A stretch of 64,000 bases of DNA, from assembly GCA_025352885.1 (NCBI GenBank), contig JANXRZ010000217.1:1-64000 (forward strand), given 5' to 3'. The translations under genes were made by a program, and so were the position numbers. Of the stretch, positions 14,446 to 25,934 are shown one piece after another. The notes beneath the pieces are model-generated. The model did not search any database. It saw only the letters and a program-made list of their open reading frames with translations, and was not told where the DNA came from. Each line of letters opens with the position of its first letter. The first letter of the stretch is position 1. The DNA comes from Pseudomonadota bacterium. Lineage in GTDB: Bacteria; Pseudomonadota; Gammaproteobacteria; Burkholderiales; SG8-39.

Positions 14446-16562
14446 AGACCGTGCTCATCCTCGGAATTGCGCTCGCCGGCGTGCTGCTCTTCCTGTTGGC
14501 AACGGCCAGTGCGAACACCTCGTTGTTCGCCGAGCACTACTCGCTGCTCCTTGGCCTCAATGCCGCGCTGGCGGTAGCGCTGCTGGGGCTGGTGGGCTAC
14601 CAGCTGGCATCGCTCCGGCGCCGCCTAAAAGGGCGTGTATTCGGGTCCCGGCTTACGTTACGGTTTCTCGTGCTGTTCGCGACCATGGCCGTGGTCCCGG
14701 GCGTACTCGTGTATACGGTCTCGGTCCAGTTCCTCTCGAAAAGCATCGAGTCCTGGTTCGACGTGAGCGTGGACAGCGCGCTGGAAGGCGGCATCAAGCT
14801 CGGGCAGGCGGCGGTAGACCAGATGCTTGCGGAGTTGAATGTGAAGGCTCGCGCCATGGCGCTTGAACTGGCGGACCGCACGGACAGCCAGCAAGTTGTC
14901 GCGTTGAACCGACTGCGCCAACAGGCGGGTGTCGAGGATGCGGTGGTCGTTGCCGCGAACGGGCGCCTGGTTGCGAGCGCAAGCGACAACCTGTCCCAAC
15001 TCGTGCCGGAAATTCCCAGTTCGCTGCAGTTGCGCCAGGCACGCAGCAACCGAGGCGTCACTTCAATCGATTCCATTCCGGGCAAGCCGCTCGGCCTGCG
15101 CGCGATCGTGCCGATTTCCGGTTCTGCCATCTCGGAAGAAACGCGCTACCTGCAGCTGCGCCATCCGGTGCCCGAGTCGCTCGCGAAAAGCGCAGAGTCG
15201 GTGGAAGCGGTTTATGGCGACTATCGCAAGCTGTCGCTGTCGCGCCAGGGTCTCAAGCGGAGTTACATCGTGACGCTGACCCTCGCCCTGCTGATGGCAC
15301 TTTTTTCCGCGGTCGCGCTCGCCTTCATCCTGTCCGATCGAATGTCCGCGCCGCTTTCCGACCTGGCCCAGGCCACCCAAGCCGTCGCGCGCGGGGATTT
15401 CTCCAAGCGCATGCCGGTGACCAGCCGAGACGAGCTCGGGGTCCTGCTCGAATCGTTCAACAGCATGACACGCCAGCTCGATGAGGCGCGGCAGGTGGTG
15501 GAATCGAATCGCCTGCAGCTCGAAACCGCCAAGGCACGGTTGGAAAACATCCTTGCCAATTTGTCGGCCGGTGTCCTCGTGTTCGACCGCGAGCTGCGGC
15601 TGTCGATTTCCAATCACGGCGCGGCGTCCATCCTCGGCGCGGAGTTGGGAGAAGTGAACGGCAAGGCGCTCGCCGAATGGAGCGGCTTCGAATCGTTTGC
15701 CAAGCCCGTGGGTGAGGCGTTCGCGGCGAACGGCGAGCGCGCCTGGCAGCTCGAACTGGTGCTGACGGGGACCGGCAAGACGCTCCTCGCGCGTGGCACG
15801 CCGCTTCCCTCCGGCTACGTGCTCGTGTTCGACGATGTCACGCAACTCATTCAGGCGCAGCGCGCCACGGCGTGGGCCGAAGTAGCGCGGCGGCTTGCGC
15901 ATGAGATCAAGAATCCGCTCACGCCGATCCAGCTCTCGGCCGAGCGCCTCGAGATGAAGCTGGCCGACAAGCTCGGGGCGGACGATGCCGAAGCGCTCCG
16001 GCGCGGCACGCGCACGATCGTGAACCAGGTCTCGGCGTTGAAGGCGATGGTGGACGACTTCAGGGACTACGCCCGGTTGCCCGCGCCGGTGCTCGCCGAA
16101 CTCGACCTCAATGCGCTAGTGGGAGAGGTGCTCGGGATGTACGAAGCTTCGAGCGTGCCGATTCGACGTATCCTTTCACCGACCCTTCCGCCGGTGTTTG
16201 TCGACTCCGCTCAGATCCGCCAGGTCCTGCACAACCTGGTGCAGAACGCCCAGGATGCGCTCAATGCGTCCAAGGCGGCCGGGCCGCAAATCGAGGTCCG
16301 CACTGAGCGCGCCGGCGATGCCGTTCGGCTGGTGGTCAGCGATAACGGCAGCGGTTTTCCCGAGGACCTGATGGCACGGATTTTCGAACCCTATGTAACG
16401 ACCAAACCCCGTGGGACCGGGCTTGGACTTGCGATCGTGAAAAAGATCGTGGACGAGCACCATGGGCAGATCAAGATCGAGAACGGACCGCGGCACGGCG
16501 CGTCGGTGAGCATCCTGCTGCCCCTTCCCGGCAGCGGCAACGCATCGGCCCGGGCGGCCTGA
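14442..16562 (+). CDS. ntrY: NtrY-type membrane sensor histidine kinase
   Basis: Two-component kinase likely responding to nitrogen or envelope/redox signals. The start is ATG 14442 (MKTVLILGIALAG) in a 4-bp overlap with the DUF4390 stop, giving 706 residues. There are three N-terminal membrane helices, an extracytoplasmic region, another membrane helix around residue 285, a HAMP segment, a PAS domain, and a kinase core. The H-box ARRLAHEIKNPLTP puts the phosphorylated histidine at about residue 487. The ATP-binding domain has DNGSGFPE and GTGLGLAIVKK. Partner of the following regulator, 9 bp downstream. Confidence 0.9.
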   Translation: MKTVLILGIALAGVLLFLLATASANTSLFAEHYSLLLGLNAALAVALLGLVGYQLASLRRRLKGRVFGSRLTLRFLVLFATMAVVPGVLVYTVSVQFLSKSIESWFDVSVDSALEGGIKLGQAAVDQMLAELNVKARAMALELADRTDSQQVVALNRLRQQAGVEDAVVVAANGRLVASASDNLSQLVPEIPSSLQLRQARSNRGVTSIDSIPGKPLGLRAIVPISGSAISEETRYLQLRHPVPESLAKSAESVEAVYGDYRKLSLSRQGLKRSYIVTLTLALLMALFSAVALAFILSDRMSAPLSDLAQATQAVARGDFSKRMPVTSRDELGVLLESFNSMTRQLDEARQVVESNRLQLETAKARLENILANLSAGVLVFDRELRLSISNHGAASILGAELGEVNGKALAEWSGFESFAKPVGEAFAANGERAWQLELVLTGTGKTLLARGTPLPSGYVLVFDDVTQLIQAQRATAWAEVARRLAHEIKNPLTPIQLSAERLEMKLADKLGADDAEALRRGTRTIVNQVSALKAMVDDFRDYARLPAPVLAELDLNALVGEVLGMYEASSVPIRRILSPTLPPVFVDSAQIRQVLHNLVQNAQDALNASKAAGPQIEVRTERAGDAVRLVVSDNGSGFPEDLMARIFEPYVTTKPRGTGLGLAIVKKIVDEHHGQIKIENGPRHGASVSILLPLPGSGNASARAA

Positions 16563-16571
16563 GGAGCTTCG

Positions 16572-17819
16572 ATGGCGCAAATCCTCGTAGTCGATGATGA
16601 AATCGGCATTCGCGAACTGCTCTCGGAGATTCTCTCGGACGAGGGCCATCAGGTCCTGCTGGCCGAAAACGCGGGTGCCGCACGAAGGCTGCGCAGCGCG
16701 CAGCGGCCGGACCTCGTGCTGCTCGATATCTGGATGCCCGATACCGATGGCATCACGCTCCTCAAAGAGTGGGCCGCGAACGGCCAGCTTTCGATGCCGG
16801 TGGTGATGATGTCCGGGCACGGCACGATCGAGACCGCAGTCGAGGCGACGCGTGTCGGGGCGCTCGACTATCTCGAGAAGCCGATTGCGTTGCAGCGGCT
16901 GCTCGCAACCGTCAAGCGCGCCTTGCGCAACCAGGAAGTTCCCGTGTCCCATCGCTTGTCGCTCGCCGCATTGGGGCGCTCGGCCGTGCTGGGTAACCTC
17001 AAAAAGCGCCTCGCGCAACTCGCCCAGGTCGGCAGCCCGCTGATGCTGCGCGGGGAGCGCGGGATGCAGGCCGAAATGTTCGTGCGCCACCTCCTCTCAG
17101 CCGGCGCGCCTTTTGTTTCCGGCATCGACGCGCTCAACGATGCGCCCTCCGATGTGCTGGCGCGCGCGGCCGGCGGCATCCTGTTCGTCGCGGACCTTTC
17201 CCGCCTCACGCGGGGGGAGCAAAAAAACCTGGAATTTCTCTTAACTCGCGCCGAGAAGCACAAGGCGCGCATCGTTTCGTTTTCCCCGGTCGAGCCGCAG
17301 CGCCTCGTGTCGGATCATGACTTCGATGCCGACCTTGCAGTGCGTCTCTCGGAGCTTGTAATCGCGTTGCCGGCCGTGCGTGAATTCGCTGAAGAGGTGC
17401 CTGACATCGCAGCGTTGGTGCTTGCCCAACTCGTGGAAGCGAGAGCCTGCCCGCCGCACCGGTTCTCGACGGCTGCGCTCAACGCGCTGCGTCATTACTC
17501 ATGGTCGGGCAACCTTGCGCAGCTCGATGCCGTCGTCAAGAATCTCGCGCTGACTGCGCTCGAAGAGGAAGTCCAGCTCGCCGACGTCGAGCGCGTGCTT
17601 GCAGCGCATTCCGGACCGGTGGCGGCGGGGGAACTGCCGCTCGACCAGCCGTATCGTGAGGCACGCGACGCTTTCGAGCGACTCTACTTCGAATACCAGC
17701 TCTCGCGAGAGAACGGAAGCATGTCGAAAGTCGCCGATCGGAGCGGGCTTGAACGCACCCACCTCTACCGCAAACTCAAGGCGCTCGGATTGCCGGTCGG
17801 TCGGCGCGAAGAGAGCTGA
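16572..17819 (+). CDS. ntrX: NtrX-type response regulator with degenerate AAA+ domain
   Basis: The receiver domain (1-115) is intact: Asp8/Asp9, phospho-acceptor Asp52, Ser81 and Lys103. The central domain occupies the AAA+ position of NtrC-family activators but has lost the ATPase machinery. The Walker A position reads LRGERGMQA (159-167) with no GK[ST], the Walker B position reads LFVADLS instead of LFLDEIG, and no GAFTGA sigma-54 loop is present. A C-terminal Fis-like helix-turn-helix remains (MSKVADRSGLERTHLYRKLKALGL region, about 385-408). 415 residues, shorter than usual NtrX. It should bind DNA but not activate sigma-54 polymerase. Cognate kinase is the preceding gene. Confidence 0.88.
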   Translation: MAQILVVDDEIGIRELLSEILSDEGHQVLLAENAGAARRLRSAQRPDLVLLDIWMPDTDGITLLKEWAANGQLSMPVVMMSGHGTIETAVEATRVGALDYLEKPIALQRLLATVKRALRNQEVPVSHRLSLAALGRSAVLGNLKKRLAQLAQVGSPLMLRGERGMQAEMFVRHLLSAGAPFVSGIDALNDAPSDVLARAAGGILFVADLSRLTRGEQKNLEFLLTRAEKHKARIVSFSPVEPQRLVSDHDFDADLAVRLSELVIALPAVREFAEEVPDIAALVLAQLVEARACPPHRFSTAALNALRHYSWSGNLAQLDAVVKNLALTALEEEVQLADVERVLAAHSGPVAAGELPLDQPYREARDAFERLYFEYQLSRENGSMSKVADRSGLERTHLYRKLKALGLPVGRREES

Positions 17820-17823
17820 TCCG

Positions 17824-18198
17824 GTGCGTGTGCCCGTGCACATCGTGGCCGGGACGGGCGGTTCGGACAAGAGCGCGCTGATCGCGCGCCTGTGTGCCCA
17901 AAGGCCCGACTGGCTCGGGCTTGTGGAAACGATGCCAGCCGGCGCGCCGGCGAATGTGCGCCTGCTCGCAGCAGGTTGCCCCTGCTGCGTGGGCAAGATC
18001 GTTTTGCAGGTCGTGCTGGCCCGCGCATTGCGGGAAGCGCGGCCGGTCCGGGCCTTTGTCGAACTGCCCGACGTAACCCACGCCGCGAGCCTCGAAAGAG
18101 CGCTTACCGAAGCGCCGCTAGGCCGATCGATCGCGCGGGGCCGACCGATCGTGCTGCCCAAAGACCGGGAAGTAGAACCCGCCGCATTCGGGGATTGA
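17824..18198 (+). CDS. Small CobW/G3E-GTPase-like protein
   Basis: A GTG at 17824, four bases after the ntrX stop, opens a 124-residue protein I can only partly place. Residues 10-17 (GTGGSDKS) sit where a P-loop would be, but Asp replaces the last glycine of GxxxxGK[ST]. GCPCC at 51-55 resembles the CxCC metal motif of CobW/COG0523 GTPases, and VELPDVTH (79-86) resembles their following strand (VEPSGL-type). The remaining GTPase motifs and the C-terminal domain are absent, so this is about a third of a normal CobW. It could be a genuine mini-metallochaperone family or a decayed fragment. GC and codon use look like the neighbours. Confidence 0.6.
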   Translation: MRVPVHIVAGTGGSDKSALIARLCAQRPDWLGLVETMPAGAPANVRLLAAGCPCCVGKIVLQVVLARALREARPVRAFVELPDVTHAASLERALTEAPLGRSIARGRPIVLPKDREVEPAAFGD

Positions 18199-18209
18199 AT
18201 CCCGAGTCG

Positions 18210-18238
18210 TTGGCAGTGGCGACGAGCGTCGCTATGAT
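18210..18238 (+). promoter_or_regulatory. Sigma-70-type promoter for the solute symporter
   Basis: TTGGCA at 18210-18215 and TATGAT at 18233-18238 are separated by 17 bp, a near-ideal housekeeping promoter. The expected start of transcription is near 18245, about 20 bases before the symporter ATG at 18264. It lies entirely in the gap after the CobW-like gene, so the symporter probably has its own transcript. Confidence 0.6.
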
Positions 18239-18263
18239 GCGTGGTCCTAAAGAGCGCCTTTAA

Positions 18264-19718
18264 ATGCTGCTTCAGTTCGTTATCCTCTACCTGGTCGTCT
18301 CGGTGGGCATCGGCCTGTATGCCGCGACCAAGGTCAAGAATTCGGCCGATTTCGTGGTGGCCGGGCGGCATCTGCCCCTGCCCTTCATTGTGGCCACCGT
18401 GTTCGCCACCTGGTTTGGCTCGGAGACGGTGCTCGGCATTCCCTCGAAATTCCTGAACGAGGGGTTGAAGGGCGTGGTGGCCGATCCGTTCGGGTCGTCC
18501 ATGTGCCTCATTTTCGTCGGGCTATTCTTCGCCCGCCCCCTGTATCGCATGGGCCTGCTGACCATTGGCGATTTCTACCGGGCGCGCTACAACCGCGCCA
18601 TCGAACTCACAGCGGCCGTGTGCATCGTCATCTCGTACCTGGGATGGGTGTCGGCGCAAGTGACCGCGCTTGGCCTGGTGTTCAACGTGCTTACGAACGG
18701 GGCGCTGGCGCCCTGGCAGGGGATGATGATCGGCGTTGCCATCGTGCTGGTCTACACGCTCGCTGGTGGAATGTTCTCGGTCGCCTTCACCGACCTTTTC
18801 CAGATGCTCATCATCGGCGCCGGGATGGTGTACATCTCGATTGTCGTTTCCGGCATGGCCGGCGGAGCCGGTGTGGTGGTGGAGCACGCCCGCGCGGCCG
18901 GCAAGCTCGAGTTCTGGCCGGGCCTGGCGCCGCGGGATGTCATCGCCTTCGCCGCAGCCTGGATGACGATGGCGCTCGGTTCGATCCCGCAGCAGGACGT
19001 CTTCCAGCGCGTGAGCGCAGCCAAGGACGAGAAGACCGCCGCCCTCGGCTCTGTCCTCGGCGGGAGCCTCTATTTCTTCTTTGCTTTCGTGCCGATGTTC
19101 CTCGCCTACTCGGCCAGCCTCATCGACCCGAAGATGGTGACGGACCTCCTTGCCAAGGATTCGCAGTACATCCTGCCCCGGTTGATTCTCGACCATGCAC
19201 CCTTCGCCGTGCAGGTGATGTTTTTCGGCGCCCTGCTTGCCGCGATCCTTTCTTGTTCTTCCGCCACCTTGCTTGCCCCCTCGGTGACCTTCGCGGAGAA
19301 CGTTCTGCGCAACTTCTTCCCGAACATCACCGACGACCAGTTCCTGCGCATGCTGCGCATCGTTGTTCTCGTCTTTGCCGCCAGCGTCCTCGTGTTTGCA
19401 ATGACGTCGAACTCGACGATCTACGGCATGGTGGAGAACGCGTACAAGATCACGCTCGTCGCTGCCTTTACGCCGCTCGCGTTCGGCCTCTACTGGAAGC
19501 GCGCAACGACGCAGGGGGCGGCGGCGGCAATGGCGTTGGGCCTTGGCACATGGATCCTGCTGGAGCTCGCGGCGCCGAACGGGTTTTTCCCACCGCAGTT
19601 TGCCGGGTTAATTGCCGCGGTTTGCGGCATGGTGGCCGGTTCGTTGCTACCGCAGTGGTACGCTGGGACGGCGCATGCCGGCCATCGGCCGGCGCTTCGA
19701 CAAGTCGCAAATTCGTGA
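18264..19718 (+). CDS. Sodium:solute symporter family transporter
   Basis: Inner-membrane symporter of the SSS family. The 484-residue protein has about 13 hydrophobic helices; the N-terminus (MLLQFVILYLVVSVGIGLYA, then SADFVVAGRHLPLP) and the segment FATWFGSETVLGIP are typical of the sodium-coupled fold. The substrate cannot be read from sequence: proline, pantothenate, sugars and carboxylates are all possible in this family. It has its own promoter and is convergent with the DUF423 gene, 68 bp away. No strong terminator is visible in that gap. Confidence 0.85.
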   Translation: MLLQFVILYLVVSVGIGLYAATKVKNSADFVVAGRHLPLPFIVATVFATWFGSETVLGIPSKFLNEGLKGVVADPFGSSMCLIFVGLFFARPLYRMGLLTIGDFYRARYNRAIELTAAVCIVISYLGWVSAQVTALGLVFNVLTNGALAPWQGMMIGVAIVLVYTLAGGMFSVAFTDLFQMLIIGAGMVYISIVVSGMAGGAGVVVEHARAAGKLEFWPGLAPRDVIAFAAAWMTMALGSIPQQDVFQRVSAAKDEKTAALGSVLGGSLYFFFAFVPMFLAYSASLIDPKMVTDLLAKDSQYILPRLILDHAPFAVQVMFFGALLAAILSCSSATLLAPSVTFAENVLRNFFPNITDDQFLRMLRIVVLVFAASVLVFAMTSNSTIYGMVENAYKITLVAAFTPLAFGLYWKRATTQGAAAAMALGLGTWILLELAAPNGFFPPQFAGLIAAVCGMVAGSLLPQWYAGTAHAGHRPALRQVANS

Positions 19719-19786
19719 ACTTTCATTTTTCTAGAGCCAATCGGAATGCGGCTCTCAGGGCAATTTCTATATAAATATCAGTATAG

Positions 19787-20170
19787 TCAAGGCGAGCGCC
19801 ACGCGGCCCACGCAAAGGCGCCCCAGGCGAGGATGAACGCAGTTCCGCCGACCGGTGCGACTGCACCGAGCCACTTGGCTCCGGTCAGCGCGAGGGCGTA
19901 GAGACCGAAAGAAAACAGCACGATGCCGGCCGCCATGAGCCAGCCGGCCGCGTATAGAGCCCGGCTCTCGGGAAGGTGAAGGCAGGCCAAGCCGACCAGC
20001 ACCAGCCCGAGCGAATGGTAAAAGTGATACTGCACGCCGGTCTGGTAGATCGCGAGCATCTCGGGCGTAAGGCGTGCCTTGAGACCATGTGCGCCGAAGG
20101 CGCCGACGACGACTGCGGCGAGGCCGAAGAGGCTTCCAAGCGCGACGAACAGCTTTGCCGCGGGCGCCAT
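19787..20170 (-). CDS. DUF423 (YgdD-like) small membrane protein
   Basis: 127 residues with four hydrophobic helices. The conserved N-terminal pattern VALGSLFGLAAVVVGAFGAHGL followed by YQTGVQYHFYHSLGL is the DUF423 signature. The family is widespread in bacteria and has no established biochemical role that I know. It begins 6 bp after the end of metH on the same strand and may be expressed from the metH transcript. Confidence 0.88.
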   Translation of the reverse strand: MAPAAKLFVALGSLFGLAAVVVGAFGAHGLKARLTPEMLAIYQTGVQYHFYHSLGLVLVGLACLHLPESRALYAAGWLMAAGIVLFSFGLYALALTGAKWLGAVAPVGGTAFILAWGAFAWAAWRSP

Positions 20171-20176
20171 CGCCCG

Positions 20177-23905
<3,729 letters not shown>

Positions 23906-23916
23906 GGCCAAGCTCC

Positions 23917-23956
23917 AAAAACAAAAAACCCGTTCAGCTTGCGCCAGAAACGGGTT
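23917..23956 (-). terminator. Attenuator terminator in the metH leader
   Basis: Reading toward metH, AACCCGTT (23956-23949) pairs perfectly with AACGGGTT (23934-23927) across a 14-base loop. It is followed by a U-rich tract (TTTTTTGTTTTT, overlapping the end of the stem). Because it lies between the metH promoter and start codon and points into metH, it must be conditional. Its loop and 3' arm contain the sequence CGCAAGCTGAAC (23943-23932), the exact complement of an upstream segment inside the aptamer. Confidence 0.85.
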
Positions 23957-23967
23957 GATCGCCTCGT

Positions 23968-24042
23968 CTCTTTAGCTGCATTTATTTGTCCGGCGGGATG
24001 CTTACCAGCCGGGCGCCCGCAAGCTGAACCTCAAATCGGCGC
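23968..24042 (-). ncRNA. SAM-II (SAM-alpha) type riboswitch aptamer upstream of metH
   Basis: On the metH strand, stem GCGCC (24042-24038) / GGCGC (24017-24013) encloses GATTTG and CAGCTTGC, matching the conserved GAUUUG...CnGCUUGC of the SAM-II aptamer. After the stem comes an extra hairpin (CCGGC 24012-24008 / GCCGG 23994-23990), then an A/U-rich stretch ending in GCAGCTAAAGAG (23979-23968), which matches the conserved 3' GCUAAA element. The pseudoknot pairing between GGTTC and GAGAC is only partial by eye. Position within a metH leader and linkage to an attenuator support SAM sensing. The extra hairpin makes it longer than the commonest SAM-II form. Confidence 0.7.
24018..24029 (-). promoter_or_regulatory. 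Antiterminator arm inside the SAM aptamer
   Basis: GTTCAGCTTGCG on the metH strand is the perfect 12-base complement of CGCAAGCTGAAC at 23943-23932, which forms the loop and part of the 3' arm of the attenuator. Pairing of the two would destroy both the aptamer and the terminator. This gives a simple switch: ligand holds the arm in the aptamer and the terminator forms; without ligand the antiterminator forms and metH is read. Confidence 0.75.
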
Positions 24043-24060
24043 GCACTCTTTCAAGGGGCT

Positions 24061-24090
24061 ATTGTCCCCGGGCGCGCAGGGGCCTGTCAA
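24061..24090 (-). promoter_or_regulatory. metH promoter
   Basis: TTGACA (24090-24085) is a perfect -35 element, followed after 18 bp by GACAAT (24066-24061) as -10. Transcription would start near 24054, about a dozen bases before the SAM-II aptamer, giving a leader of about 150 nt to the metH start. Position and leader length agree well with the riboswitch call. Confidence 0.7.
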
Positions 24091-24103
24091 TGAATCGGGC
24101 ACG

Positions 24104-24109
24104 TATAAT
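24104..24109 (+). promoter_or_regulatory. -10 element of the MFS gene promoter
   Basis: TATAAT is a perfect -10 hexamer 34 bp before the MFS start codon. No good -35 is found at 16-18 bp; the plausible region overlaps the metH -35 on the other strand, so the two divergent promoters are nested and may interfere. Confidence 0.5.
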
Positions 24110-24142
24110 CCGCGTCCCTTGCAGCAATCCCACACCAGGGCG

Positions 24143-25429
24143 ATGGAAAAATCGCATCCCCATCCGCCGCTTGCGTTGGCCCTTGGCATCTGGGCGCTCG
24201 GTGCCGGGCTTTATCTCATCGGTTTTTTCCAGCGCGTGGCCCCGGCCGTCATCACTCGCGAGCTCATGGCCGAGTTCGCGCTGTCCGCAGCGGCGCTCGG
24301 AAACCTGTCCGCGGTCTATTTTTATTCCTACGTCGCCGTGCAGATCCCGACCGGTGTTCTTGTCGATCATTGGGGACCCCGGCGAGTGTTGACAGCGGGT
24401 GGCCTGCTTGCCGCAGGCGGCACGCTTCTTTTTGCTACGTCCTCTGCGTTCGGCCTTGTTGTCGCCGGCCGGTTGCTGGTCGGCGCAGGCGTAGGCGTCG
24501 CATTCGTGTCCATGCTCAAGCTCGCAACGCATTGGGTGAGTCCGTCGCGGTTTGCACTGGTCTCAGGCCTGGCGCTTGCCTGCGGAAGCCTTGGTGGTAT
24601 TTCAGCCGGCGTACCGCTCCGACTCGCTGTCGACTCGCTAGGCTGGCGCTGGGTGATGGCAGCCGCAGCCATGGCAACCTTGTCGCTCGCACTCTTGACC
24701 TGGTGGCTGATGCGGGACGATCCGCGTGAGAAGGGTTACGCCAGTTATTCCACTGTCGCGCCTTCGGAGCGAAGACGACACTCCATGCTCGGCGGCGTTT
24801 ACGAAGTGTTCAGGTACCGCAACGTGTGGCTGATCTTCATAGGGTGCGGCGCAATCACGGGACCGATGCTCGCGTTCGGGGGACTGTGGGGGGTGCCCTT
24901 TCTTGTTTCGAACTACGGGTTGACAACGGCTGAGGCGGCGCTGGTGACATCCGTCATGCTCGTCGCGTGGGCAGTCGCAAGCCCGATAGCCGGGGCGTTG
25001 TCCGACAAATTGCACCGGCGCAAAGTGCCCATCCTCAGCGGTGGTCTGATCGCTGCTTCTTTATGGGCCACACTGATCTACGTGCCCGGCCTCCCCTATT
25101 CGGTCCTGGTCGCGCTTATGGCCGGTCTCGGTTTCGCGTCTGGCGTGGTCGTGATCGGCTTCGCTTTCTGCAAGGAATCCGCTCCCCCTGCCCTTGCGGG
25201 GACCGCATCTGGTGTAGCCAATATGGGCAACATGCTCGGCGGCATGGCGATGCAGCCCCTGATCGGCTGGCTGCTGGACCGCAATTGGGACGGGAGCATG
25301 GCGGGCGACATTCGCACCTACAGTTTCCCGACCTATGCCGGCGGGTTCACCTTGATGCTCGTGTGGCTGCTGGCCGGCCTCGCTGCATTCGCGTGCACTC
25401 GCGAAACGCATGCGAAACAGGCCGCTTGA
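24143..25429 (+). CDS. Major facilitator superfamily transporter
   Basis: 428 residues from ATG 24143 (MEKSHPHPPLALALG) with about 12 membrane helices. The motif after helix 2, GVLVDHWGPRRVLTAGG, matches the MFS loop 2-3 consensus (GxLaDrxGrrxxl), and ALSDKLHRRKVP in the second half is its repeat. The substrate is not deducible. The frame is open far upstream (to 23291) but that part is antisense to metH and is not protein-like. It is divergent from metH and 32 bp before the thioesterase gene, so it may belong to the same transcript as the aromatic genes; a role in aromatic acid uptake is possible but unproven. Confidence 0.88.
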   Translation: MEKSHPHPPLALALGIWALGAGLYLIGFFQRVAPAVITRELMAEFALSAAALGNLSAVYFYSYVAVQIPTGVLVDHWGPRRVLTAGGLLAAGGTLLFATSSAFGLVVAGRLLVGAGVGVAFVSMLKLATHWVSPSRFALVSGLALACGSLGGISAGVPLRLAVDSLGWRWVMAAAAMATLSLALLTWWLMRDDPREKGYASYSTVAPSERRRHSMLGGVYEVFRYRNVWLIFIGCGAITGPMLAFGGLWGVPFLVSNYGLTTAEAALVTSVMLVAWAVASPIAGALSDKLHRRKVPILSGGLIAASLWATLIYVPGLPYSVLVALMAGLGFASGVVVIGFAFCKESAPPALAGTASGVANMGNMLGGMAMQPLIGWLLDRNWDGSMAGDIRTYSFPTYAGGFTLMLVWLLAGLAAFACTRETHAKQAA

Positions 25430-25461
25430 CGCGCGGGAAACCGGCGCATCATCATCGTTCC

Positions 25462-25905
25462 ATGGTCCAGACGCCCCCCGAATTTGCTTCGATCCAGGTG
25501 ACCTTCGCGTGCGAAGTCTATTGGGGCGACTGCGACCCGGCCGGCATCATTTTCTATCCGACCTACTTTCGATGGTTCGACGCCGCGACCTGGGCTTTTT
25601 TTGCCGCAGTAGGCTATCCGCCCAAGCGCATGCGCGAGGAGGGGCGCTCGATGCCGCTGGTCGGCGCCGAATGCCAGTTCGTGCATCCTGCCCAACAGGG
25701 CGATCGATGCGAGGTGCGTTCAGTGATCGGGCGCTTCGGGGGCAAGTCCTTTGTGGTGGCTCACGAAGTCGCGAAACTCGACGGAACCCTTCTCTCGAGC
25801 GGCACCGAGACGCGCGTGTGGGGCCGGTTCCAGTCCGGTGCAGGCTCGCCTATCAAGGGAGAGACGATCAGCGAGGATCTTAAGGCTCTGTTTCGGGCAC
25901 ACTGA
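25462..25905 (+). CDS. 4-hydroxybenzoyl-CoA-type thioesterase
   Basis: Hot-dog fold thioesterase, 147 residues from ATG 25462. The stretch WGDCDPAGIIFYPTYFRW closely matches 4-hydroxybenzoyl-CoA thioesterase of the Pseudomonas type, and Asp25 is at the position of its catalytic Asp17. Length is also close (141 in Pseudomonas). It lies 29 bp before pcaH, so the likely job is to release 4-hydroxybenzoate or a related aryl acid from CoA, feeding protocatechuate. Other short acyl-CoA substrates (YbgC-like) cannot be excluded. Confidence 0.8.
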   Translation: MVQTPPEFASIQVTFACEVYWGDCDPAGIIFYPTYFRWFDAATWAFFAAVGYPPKRMREEGRSMPLVGAECQFVHPAQQGDRCEVRSVIGRFGGKSFVVAHEVAKLDGTLLSSGTETRVWGRFQSGAGSPIKGETISEDLKALFRAH

Positions 25906-25934
25906 ATCCAGTTTTCAATTTCAAGGAGCATGCC

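Noticed and set aside
14442..17819. Calling the pair NtrB-NtrC
   Set aside because: The kinase has several membrane helices, HAMP and PAS as in NtrY, and the regulator cannot act on sigma-54; NtrYX is the better fit.
19733..19755. AGAGCC/GGCTCT hairpin between the symporter and the DUF423 gene as terminator
   Set aside because: Six-base stem with an 11-base loop and no U-tract on either strand.
23917..24060. Cobalamin riboswitch for metH
   Set aside because: The conserved B12-box sequence pattern is absent; the visible conserved blocks match SAM-II instead.
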